A program made the position numbers and the translations under genes. From positions 1-51,891 of the forward strand of contig JBPCMU010000128.1 in NCBI GenBank assembly GCA_051001975.1: a DNA stretch of 51,891 nucleotides. The letters are read 5' to 3'. This document shows, in pieces, positions 41,171 to 51,891 of the stretch; within the stretch, counting starts at the first letter, position 1; the number at the start of each line of letters is the position of its first letter. This DNA is from DATAEG01 sp051001975. GTDB lineage: Bacteria; Actinomycetota; Actinomycetes; Mycobacteriales; Jatrophihabitantaceae. The notes under the pieces are model-generated. The model searched no databases and was not told the origin of the DNA. It saw only the letters and a program-made list of their open reading frames with translations.

Positions 41171-42388
41171 ATGACCGACCCTGTCTTTGCCGTACCCGTC
41201 CCAGACCGCACCGGGCATTTCGGTGCCTACGGCGGCCGGTTCGTCCCCGAGGCGCTCATCGCCGCGCTGGACGAGCTGGACGCCGAATTCACTGCTGCAC
41301 AAGGTGATCCGGCGTTCGTCGCCGAGCTCGCCGGGCTGCTGCGTGACTACACCGGCCGCCCCTCGCCGCTCACCGAAGTCTCCCGATTCGGTGCCGAAGC
41401 GGGCGGTGCCCGGATCTTCCTCAAACGCGAGGACCTGAACCACACCGGTTCGCACAAGATCAACAACGTGCTCGGCCAGGCGCTGCTCACCCGGCGGATC
41501 GGCAAGACCCGGGTGATCGCGGAGACCGGCGCCGGTCAGCACGGCGTCGCAACCGCAACCGCCGCGGCATTGTTCGGCCTCGACTGCACCGTCTACATGG
41601 GCGAGGAGGACACCCGCCGGCAGGCGCTCAACGTAGCCCGGATGCGCCTGCTCGGCGCCGAGGTGGTGCCCGTCACGACCGGGTCGAAGACACTCAAGGA
41701 CGCCATCAACGAGGCGTTCCGCGACTGGGTGACCAATGTCGAGACGACGAACTACGTCTTCGGCACAGTGGCCGGCCCGCACCCTTTCCCGTTGATGGTG
41801 CGCGAGTTCCAGCGGGTGATCGGCGATGAGGCGCGGGCGCAGCTGCTGGAGCGCGTCGATCGGCTGCCAGATGCTGTTCTAGCTTGCGTCGGTGGCGGCT
41901 CCAACGCGATCGGTATCTTCACCGCATTCGTCGCCGACCGCGACGTCCGGCTGATCGGTCTCGAGGCGGGCGGTGACGGCATCGACACCCGGCGGCATGC
42001 CGCGACCATCACCGGTGGGACGCCGGGCGTGCTGCACGGCGCACGTTCGTACCTGTTGCAGGACGACAACGGCCAGACCCAGGAGTCGCACTCGATCTCC
42101 GCCGGCCTGGACTACCCCGGTGTCGGCCCGGAACACGCTTACCTCAACGACATCGGCAGGGTGCAGTACCGGCCGGTCACCGACGCCGAGGCGATGGCGG
42201 CGTTCTCCTTGCTCAGCAAGACCGAAGGCATCATCCCGGCGATCGAATCCGCGCACGCGCTCGCCGGCGCGCTGGTACTCGGTCGCGAACTCGGCCCGGA
42301 CGCAGTGCTGCTGATCAACCTGTCCGGCCGCGGCGACAAGGACGTGGAGACGGCGTCGGCGTACTTCGGTCTCGGGGGTGCATCGTGA
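41171..42388 (+). CDS. trpB: Tryptophan synthase beta subunit
   Basis: TrpB (405 residues) joins indole and serine using PLP. The PLP Lys is in LNHTGSHKINNVLGQALL, the catalytic region has AETGAGQHGVATATAAA, the phosphate site is VGGGSNAIGIF, and GLDYPGVGPEHA and LSGRGDKDV are further family motifs. The N terminus HFGAYGGRFVPEAL is typical. CAGGAG lies upstream of ATG 41171. It overlaps trpA by four bases and forms the alpha2-beta2 complex with its product. Confidence 0.98.
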   Translation: MTDPVFAVPVPDRTGHFGAYGGRFVPEALIAALDELDAEFTAAQGDPAFVAELAGLLRDYTGRPSPLTEVSRFGAEAGGARIFLKREDLNHTGSHKINNVLGQALLTRRIGKTRVIAETGAGQHGVATATAAALFGLDCTVYMGEEDTRRQALNVARMRLLGAEVVPVTTGSKTLKDAINEAFRDWVTNVETTNYVFGTVAGPHPFPLMVREFQRVIGDEARAQLLERVDRLPDAVLACVGGGSNAIGIFTAFVADRDVRLIGLEAGGDGIDTRRHAATITGGTPGVLHGARSYLLQDDNGQTQESHSISAGLDYPGVGPEHAYLNDIGRVQYRPVTDAEAMAAFSLLSKTEGIIPAIESAHALAGALVLGRELGPDAVLLINLSGRGDKDVETASAYFGLGGAS

Positions 42389-43269
42389 GTGCGCACCGTA
42401 GCGAGCCCCAGCCAGCGAGGAGCGGAGCGAGCACAGTGATGAGCGCTCGGGCGAAGAGCCAGGGACAAGTGACGACGCCGCTGCGGGACGTACTGGCCAA
42501 GGCGAAGGCGGAGAACCGCGCAGCGCTGATCGGCTATCTGCCGGTCGGCTTCCCTGATGTGGACGGGTCGATCGCGGCGATGCGCGCGATGGTCGCCGGC
42601 GGAGTCGATGCCGTCGAGGTCGGCGTTCCGTACAGCGATCCCGGCATGGACGGCCCGGTGATCCAGCGCGCCGTCGATCCGGCGGTGCGCGCCGGCGTCG
42701 GTATGCACGATGCGCTGCGGGCCGTCGATGAGGTGTCCGGCGACGCGGCGGTTGTGGTGATGACGTACTGGAATCCGGTCGAGCACTACGGAGTTGCCGC
42801 CTTCGCCCGCGACCTTGCCGCCGCCGGCGGCTCCGGTGCGATCACGCCCGACCTGATCCCCGATGAGGCCGACGGCTGGATCGAGGCCAGCTCGGACACC
42901 GGGCTGGACCGCGTGTTCCTCGTCGCGCCGTCGTCCACCGATGCCCGCTTGGCAAACACCGTCGACTCCTGCCAGGGCTTCGTCTATGCGGCATCCACGA
43001 TGGGCGTCACCGGGGTCCGGTCGGCCGTCGGTGACGCTGCGCAGCGGCTGGTCGGGCGAGTGCGTTCGGCCCGTCCGGACTTCCCCGTGTGCGTCGGGCT
43101 GGGCGTCTCCACCGGCGACCAGGCCGCCGAGGTGGCCGCCTTCGCCGACGGCGTGATCGTCGGGTCCGCGTTCGTGCGGTGCCTGCTCGAAGCTCCCGAT
43201 CCGGCTGCGGGGGTGGCTGCGGTCGGCCGACTCGCCGCCGAGCTGGCCCAGGGCGTCCGCCGCCGCTGA
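42385..43269 (+). CDS. trpA: Tryptophan synthase alpha subunit
   Basis: TrpA (294 residues from GTG 42385) splits indole-glycerol phosphate and passes indole to TrpB. The catalytic Glu and Asp lie in AVEVGVPYSDPGMDGPVIQ. MTYWNPVEHYG, VAPSSTDARL, VYAASTMGVTG and GLGVSTGDQAAEV follow the family pattern. The first 18 residues come from GC-rich sequence with GAGGAGCGGAGCGAG, a type often seen between actinobacterial genes, so ATG 42439 is a possible real start. The GTG at 42385 overlaps the trpB stop (GTGA), which favours the long form. Confidence 0.95.
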   Translation: MSAHRSEPQPARSGASTVMSARAKSQGQVTTPLRDVLAKAKAENRAALIGYLPVGFPDVDGSIAAMRAMVAGGVDAVEVGVPYSDPGMDGPVIQRAVDPAVRAGVGMHDALRAVDEVSGDAAVVVMTYWNPVEHYGVAAFARDLAAAGGSGAITPDLIPDEADGWIEASSDTGLDRVFLVAPSSTDARLANTVDSCQGFVYAASTMGVTGVRSAVGDAAQRLVGRVRSARPDFPVCVGLGVSTGDQAAEVAAFADGVIVGSAFVRCLLEAPDPAAGVAAVGRLAAELAQGVRRR

Positions 43270-43320
43270 CCCAGCTGCCGAACCCCGTCAGCCGATCGGC
43301 CGTCACCCGTCACCCGTCAC

Positions 43321-43391
43321 GTTGAGTGGTCGAGATCCGGTTGAGTGGTGCGAAGTTTCGCACCACTCAACGTCAAAACGCACCACTCAAC
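43321..43391. repeat. Palindrome cluster downstream of trpA
   Basis: GTTGAGTGGTGCGAA (43340-43354) and TTCGCACCACTCAAC (43357-43371) are perfect 15-bp arms with a 2-base gap. A further direct copy GTTGAGTGGT is at 43321-43330 and a further inverted copy CGCACCACTCAAC is at 43379-43391. Just before lie three GTCACCC-type units (about 43301-43319). The cluster ends exactly where acetyltransferase homology begins. Confidence 0.85.
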
Positions 43392-43660
43392 ATGTCGGCC
43401 GGGCGCTGTACACCGAACTGTTCGCGGCTTTGCGTCGGCAGGGTTACCGCGTCGCGCTAGCCGGCGTCGCACTCCCGAATCCGGCCAGCGTCGCGCTGCA
43501 CGAGCGGCTCGGCTTCACGCCGGTCGGGATGTACCGCCGCATCGGTTACAAGCTGGGCGCCTGGTACGACGTCAGTTGGTGGCAACTCGATCTCGACCCG
43601 GACGGCGTCGCGACGGATCCGCTGCCGCCGATCCCATATCCCCAGGTCAGCGACCGATGA
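43391..43660 (+). pseudogene. GNAT acetyltransferase remnant (C-terminal half)
   Basis: The frame encodes HVGRALYTELFAALRRQGYR, then ALPNPASVALHERLGFTPVG and YKLGAWYDVSWWQLDL. This is the C-terminal half of a phosphinothricin-acetyltransferase-like GNAT protein, starting inside the acetyl-CoA binding motif. The N-terminal half of about 80-90 residues is absent. The frame runs back through the palindrome cluster, which has no start of its own, so the gene looks cut by whatever produced the palindromes. It is unlikely to be active. Confidence 0.8.
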
Positions 43661-43684
43661 CGAGCCGCACACTGGTCCAGCGGG

Positions 43685-44026
43685 TCACCGGCTAGCAGGC
43701 ACAATCACTTCGCATCGCAGTCCCGGTGCGCTCGCCGGCCGACGGTCCAGAGTGATCAACGGACCGTCGATCGCTTCGGCGAGTGCCATGTACGCGGCGT
43801 CGTAGCTGGTCAGGTTTGCTCGCAGTTCGAATGCCCGGTCGGCAAATGCGTGATACGGCCAGTACTCCACCGGTAGGGCCAGCAGGTCTGTGCGGGCCTG
43901 TCGCGCCTGGAGTTCGTTGATCGTCGCAGCAAGCCCGCGCCGGCGCAGCACGTTCGAGACCTCGTACGGCATCAGTTCCGGAGCTGCCAGTGTCGCGCCC
44001 GCCAACGCCGTCGCTACCGCATCGCG
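43685..44026 (-). pseudogene. VapC-type PIN-domain toxin remnant
   Basis: The frame from about 44026 to the stop at 43685 reads RDAVATALAGATLAAPELMPYEVSNVLRR, given here only as a family match, then SYDAAYMALAEAIDGPLITLD. It is the C-terminal three quarters of a PIN ribonuclease like VapC. The first acidic residue (normally in VVDxS at the N terminus) and about 30-40 residues are missing: an in-frame TAA lies just upstream. No vapB antitoxin gene adjoins it. It is probably a dead toxin gene, although a short product from TTG 44005 is possible. Confidence 0.75.
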
Positions 44027-44059
44027 GTGCGTTTACCTGCAGTGCCGGCGCATTGCAGC

Positions 44060-45055
44060 TCACCGACCGATGACGAGCTTCCCAGTGGTGCGGCGGTTCT
44101 CCAAGTCGTCGTAGGCCTGCACCACATCCTCGATCGGATACCGGCCGCCGATCTCGAGCTGCAGGCTGCCGTCGGCGATGGCGCCGAGCACGTCGCCGGC
44201 CCGCCACAGCAGCTCGTCGCGGGTGCGGGTGTAGTGCACCAGCGTGGGTCGGGTGAGGAACAGCGAACCACCCGAGTTGAGGCGTTGGATCTCGAACGGT
44301 GGCACCTGGCCGCTGGAGCCGCCGAACAGCACCATCATGCCGCGTGGCTCGAGCGAGGCCAGTGACGCGTCGAACGTGGCCTTGCCGACGCCGTCGTAGA
44401 CGACCTGCACGCCGGCGCCACCATTCGCCTCGCGGACCGCGGCGGCCAGCGCGCCGGACTCGGTGATCTGCGAGTAGTCGATCACCTCGTCGGCTCCGGC
44501 GGCGCGGGCCTTCGCGGCCTTGACGTCGGTTGAAGTCGTGGCGATGACGCGGCCACCGCGGTTCTTGATCATCTGGACGAGCAGCTGGCCGACCCCGCCG
44601 GCTGCTGCGTGCACCAGCGCAGCATCGCCGGACTGCACCGTGTACGTGGAGGACACCAGGTACTGCGCGGTCATTCCCTGCAGCATCGCGGCCGCGGCCA
44701 GTTCCGCAGAGACCCCGTCGGGCACCGGCACCGCCTTCTGCGCCTCGACAAGGACGTAGTCGGCGTGGCTGCCGCGGGCGTCTGCCCAAGCGACGACCTC
44801 ACCTGGCTCGAACCCGGCAGCGTCCGCCCCCGCCGACTCGACGGTGCCTGCCCCTTCGGAGCCGAGCACGAACGGAGTGGCCACCTGGTAGACACCCTGG
44901 CGCTCGTAGACGTCTTTAAAATTTACGCCGGACGCGCTTACCCGGACGAGCAGCTGCCCGGGGCCGGGCTCGGGAATGGGCAGGTCCTGCACGGCAAGGA
45001 CATCGCGCTCGCCAGCGGCGGTGACAACGACGGATCGATTGGTAGTTGGGGTCAT
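44060..45055 (-). CDS. NADPH:quinone oxidoreductase (zeta-crystallin type)
   Basis: This 331-residue MDR-family enzyme reduces quinones with NADPH. The N-terminal GroES-like part has PGPGQLLVRVSASGVNFKDVYERQG. The Rossmann part has HAAAGGVGQLLVQMIKNRG, VIATTSTDVKAAKARAAGAD and YDGVGKATFDASL, and there are no zinc-binding Cys residues, as expected for the quinone reductase branch. The ATG at 45055 lies six bases after TAGGCT, so the mRNA is probably leaderless. It is divergent from lgt, and the two promoters overlap. Confidence 0.94.
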   Translation of the reverse strand: MTPTTNRSVVVTAAGERDVLAVQDLPIPEPGPGQLLVRVSASGVNFKDVYERQGVYQVATPFVLGSEGAGTVESAGADAAGFEPGEVVAWADARGSHADYVLVEAQKAVPVPDGVSAELAAAAMLQGMTAQYLVSSTYTVQSGDAALVHAAAGGVGQLLVQMIKNRGGRVIATTSTDVKAAKARAAGADEVIDYSQITESGALAAAVREANGGAGVQVVYDGVGKATFDASLASLEPRGMMVLFGGSSGQVPPFEIQRLNSGGSLFLTRPTLVHYTRTRDELLWRAGDVLGAIADGSLQLEIGGRYPIEDVVQAYDDLENRRTTGKLVIGR

Positions 45056-45061
45056 GCATCG

Positions 45062-45067
45062 AGCCTA
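45062..45067 (-). promoter_or_regulatory. -10 element, leaderless promoter of the quinone reductase gene
   Basis: TAGGCT on the minus strand ends six bases before ATG 45055. It lies where the -35 region of the lgt promoter should be. Confidence 0.55.
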
Positions 45068-45082
45068 ACCAGGCGTTGCGGC

Positions 45083-45088
45083 TACCGT
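45083..45088 (+). promoter_or_regulatory. -10 element, leaderless promoter of lgt
   Basis: TACCGT ends six bases before GTG 45095. The same hexamer and spacing precede the genes at 18808 and 24040. Confidence 0.55.
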
Positions 45089-45094
45089 GTCAGG

Positions 45095-46042
45095 GTGCAT
45101 CCGCAAGCAGCTATCCCCAGCCCGACCCACAGCGTCTGGCATCTCGGGCCACTACCGCTGCGTGGCTATGCACTGTGCATCGTCGCCGGCATCATCCTTG
45201 CCGTCTGGTTGACCGACCGCCGCTGGCGGCAACGCGGTGGCGACTCGGGCGATGTCGCCGACGTCGCCGGCTGGGCGATCGTGTTCGGGATCCTGGGCGG
45301 TCGCATCTACCACGTCATCACCGACCCGGAGCTGTACTTCAAGCACGGCGAGGACGCGGTCAACGCGCTGAAGATCTGGGACGGCGGTCTGGGCATTCCG
45401 GGGGCGATCGCGCTCGGCACGTTGGGCGCCTGGATCGGCTGCCGCCGGCACGGCATGAAGCTGTCCAGCTTCGGCGATGCGGCCGTCCCCGGAGTCGCCT
45501 TCGCGCAGGCGCTCGGGCGGTGGGGCAACTGGTTCAACAACGAGCTGTACGGCCGGGCCACCACCCTGCCGTGGAAGTTGCAGATCCATCAGATCGACGT
45601 GGAGTCCGGCAACCCGACCCGCGATGCGACCGGCAAGCCCATCGTGCTCGGGTACTTCCAGCCGACGTTCCTCTACGAGTCGTTGTGGGACGCTGGCTTG
45701 GCGGTGCTGCTGCTCGTCATCGACCGTCGCTACAAGATCGGCCGCGGCAGGCTGTTCGCGCTGTACGCGATGGGTTACGCGGTCGGCCGGTTCTGGGTGG
45801 AGTTGTTGCGCTCCGACCACGCCAACCACATCTTCGGCCAGCGGGTGAACACCTGGATCATGCTGTTCGTCTTCCTGGGCGGGCTGGCCTGGCTGCTGAC
45901 CCATCGCGGCCCTCGCGAGGAGAGCGTCCGGACCCGGCCGGGGAAGCACACCCCCGACCAACCCGCAGACGAGCCAGCCCCGGACACCGGCGAGGACGCA
46001 GATCAGCCGGACGAGGCCGACTCCGAAGCGGTGGCCGAATGA
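45095..46042 (+). CDS. lgt: Prolipoprotein diacylglyceryl transferase
   Basis: Lgt transfers diacylglycerol from phosphatidylglycerol to the lipobox Cys of prolipoproteins, before LspA acts. From GTG 45095 it has 315 residues and about seven transmembrane segments. The Lgt signature is GRWGNWFNNELYGRATTLPW. PLPLRGYALCI, GGRIYHVITDPELYF and GYAVGRFWVELLRSD are also typical. An acidic, Pro-rich tail of about 45 residues ends the protein. The start is supported by TACCGT six bases upstream. The stop overlaps the next gene by four bases (ATGA). Confidence 0.96.
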   Translation: MHPQAAIPSPTHSVWHLGPLPLRGYALCIVAGIILAVWLTDRRWRQRGGDSGDVADVAGWAIVFGILGGRIYHVITDPELYFKHGEDAVNALKIWDGGLGIPGAIALGTLGAWIGCRRHGMKLSSFGDAAVPGVAFAQALGRWGNWFNNELYGRATTLPWKLQIHQIDVESGNPTRDATGKPIVLGYFQPTFLYESLWDAGLAVLLLVIDRRYKIGRGRLFALYAMGYAVGRFWVELLRSDHANHIFGQRVNTWIMLFVFLGGLAWLLTHRGPREESVRTRPGKHTPDQPADEPAPDTGEDADQPDEADSEAVAE

Positions 46043-46959
46043 CCGCGCCGGTGGCACCCGACCGAACGAGGGTCGGCTGGATCGGCACCGGCGTCATGGG
46101 CAGCCCGATGTGCGGGCATGTGCTGGCCGCGGGCTACCCGGTGACCGTCTTCGCGCGCCGACCTGACTCCGTCGCGGCGCTCGTCGACGCGGGCGCCGCC
46201 CTCGCCGATTCGCCCGCGGCGGTCGCTGCCACCAGCGACGTGATCGTCTCCATCGTGTCCATGCCCGCCGACGTCCGCGCAGTGACCCTCGGCGACGGCG
46301 GCACGCTCAGCGCCGCAGCCGCCGGTGCAGTGCTGATCGACATGACGACCAGTGAGCCGAGCCTGGCCCGGGAGATCCACGCGGCAGCGCAGCACCGGGG
46401 CGTGGCTGCTGTCGACGCGCCGGTGTCCGGCGGCGACGTCGGCGCGCGCAACGCCACGCTCTCGATGATGGTCGGCGGCGATGCCGATGTGGTCGAGGCG
46501 GTTACCCCGCTGCTCTGCGTGCTGGGCCCGACCGTGGTGCACCAGGGCGGACCCGGCGCCGGCCAGCACACCAAGATGGCCAACCAGATCCTCATCGCCG
46601 GCACCATGATCGGCGTCTGCGAAGGTCTGCTGTACGCCCACCGGGCCGGGCTCGACCCGACGACGGTGCTGCGCTCGGTCGGCTCGGGCGCGGCCGCGTC
46701 CGCGGCGCTGACGAATCTGGCGCCGCGGATGATCGTCGGCGACTACGCCCCCGGTTTCTACGTCGAGCACTTCTGTAAAGACCTCGGCATTGCGCTGGCC
46801 GAGGCCCGTCGGGCCAACCTCGCGCTGCCCGGGCTGGCCCTGGCCGACCAGCTCTACCAGGCTCTCAGCGCCCAGGGCCTCGGCCGGTCCGGCACCCAGG
46901 CGCTGGTCGCGGTGCTGGCCGAGCTGTCCCGGGTCGACTGGCCGCCGACAAATGGCTGA
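46039..46959 (+). CDS. 3-hydroxyisobutyrate dehydrogenase-like NAD(P)-dependent oxidoreductase
   Basis: This 306-residue beta-hydroxyacid dehydrogenase has the Rossmann motif VGWIGTGVMGSPM, the substrate loop DAPVSGGDVGARNATLSMMVGG and the catalytic Lys in GQHTKMANQILIAGTM. HFCKDLGIALAEAR is the C-terminal helix motif. Members act on 3-hydroxyisobutyrate, tartronate semialdehyde or related acids, or reduce succinic semialdehyde; the substrate cannot be told. It is coupled to lgt by ATGA overlap, although no functional link is known. Confidence 0.92.
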   Translation: MTAPVAPDRTRVGWIGTGVMGSPMCGHVLAAGYPVTVFARRPDSVAALVDAGAALADSPAAVAATSDVIVSIVSMPADVRAVTLGDGGTLSAAAAGAVLIDMTTSEPSLAREIHAAAQHRGVAAVDAPVSGGDVGARNATLSMMVGGDADVVEAVTPLLCVLGPTVVHQGGPGAGQHTKMANQILIAGTMIGVCEGLLYAHRAGLDPTTVLRSVGSGAAASAALTNLAPRMIVGDYAPGFYVEHFCKDLGIALAEARRANLALPGLALADQLYQALSAQGLGRSGTQALVAVLAELSRVDWPPTNG

Positions 46960-47025
46960 GCGGTGCGGATGCGGCCGTTGGATTCCTCACACGGGGCTGA
47001 TTCGTCAATCCGTGAAACGCGCCAG

Positions 47026-47031
47026 TAACCT
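47026..47031 (+). promoter_or_regulatory. Candidate -10 element for gltB
   Basis: TAACCT fits TANNNT. A start near 47038 would leave a 65-base leader with GAGGAGG just before the gltB GTG. Confidence 0.4.
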
Positions 47032-47103
47032 GTAGACGCACCTTCCCCCGGGCCGGCGTCGTCCCACCAGATCTGCAGTACGTCAGCCGAGGAGGTCGAA
47101 TCG

Positions 47104-51657
<4,554 letters not shown>

Positions 51658-51891
51658 CGCGGGCTTCAGCTCGTTGCTGTTCAGTGCGGTAGCGACGGAC
51701 GCTTGATCCTGGCTGTCGGGTGGCGGTTGCTCAGTGGTGCGGTTTAGGGCGGCAGCGACGGATGCGTGGGCTGCTGGGTTTCGCTGTCGGGTGACGGTTT
51801 TCGCTGGGGTTGTTGACGTCGGTCCGCTTTGGACTTTGTCTTTATGGGATAGGGTGAAAGTGTTTTCGATTGGGTCCTGTGGATAGCCCGA
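51658..51891. other. Non-coding tail after gltB with a short tandem-like repeat
   Basis: No gene start is supported in these 234 bases. TCAGTGCGGTAGCGACGGA at 51681 and TCAGTGGTGCGG...GGCAGCGACGGATGCG at 51731 are related, and each is followed by GCTGTCGGGTG(G/A)CGGTT, giving two imperfect units. Near 51825 GTCCGCTTTGGAC can form a small hairpin followed by TTTGTCTTT, a weak terminator candidate. The last 50 bases are less GC-rich and may begin a promoter (TAGGGT near 51849). Confidence 0.6.

Overview
The window is chromosomal DNA from a high-GC Gram-positive bacterium of the class Actinomycetes. The evidence is the GC-rich third codon positions, the frequent GTG starts, the ftsZ-yggS-sepF-yggT-divIVA division cluster, a translational T-box in front of ileS, a PriA-type hisA with no trpF in view, and a Trp-operon membrane protein behind trpE. 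The genus cannot be named from this sequence alone. The genes are mostly housekeeping and read as a conserved core block. The unusual content lies in the gaps: structured dispersed repeats, tandem repeats, palindromes, and gene remnants.

Layout. 1-4142: the division cluster, made of the 3' end of ftsZ, a 90-bp tandem repeat where pgeF often sits, yggS, sepF, a structured repeat, yggT, divIVA and a small membrane protein. 4150-8783 (minus strand): a secreted NlpC/P60-like peptidoglycan enzyme, then ileS with its T-box leader. 8969-11468: a TraR/DksA-type protein with a long Lys/Ala tail, lspA and an RluA-family pseudouridine synthase. 11469-12453: a 985-bp gap with the second copy of the structured repeat and a tandem repeat that runs into the dnaE start. 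12454-15993: dnaE. 16050-18658 (minus strand): a PadR regulator and a DrrAB-like ABC exporter. 18808-24040: a membrane protein, a PabB-PabC fusion, an amidohydrolase, another membrane protein and a LON-domain protein.

24112-29394: hisD-hisC-hisB-hisH-hisA(priA)-hisF, mostly overlapping and probably one operon, with a hairpin before hisF. 29381-35325: small membrane proteins, an OmpR-type two-component pair, a frameshifted GT87 mannosyltransferase-like gene, and an ECF sigma factor with a putative anti-sigma partner. 35472-43269: hisI-trpE-(Trp membrane protein)-[response regulator-histidine kinase]-trpC-trpB-trpA. A second two-component system therefore sits inside the trp cluster. 43321-44026 is a decayed patch with a palindrome cluster, an acetyltransferase remnant and a VapC remnant. 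44060-51657: a quinone oxidoreductase, lgt, a 3-hydroxyisobutyrate dehydrogenase-like enzyme and gltB. No gltD follows in the 234 bases left.

Regulation visible in sequence: seven genes (the LON-domain gene, hisD, hisI, the quinone reductase gene, lgt, the gene at 18808 and the amidohydrolase gene) have a -10-like hexamer exactly six bases before the start codon, as expected for leaderless transcripts. The best leads for undescribed biology are the structured repeat at 1898-2135 and 11652-12020, which carries a compensatory base-pair change, and the short hairpin element at 15998-16048 and 18731-18781.
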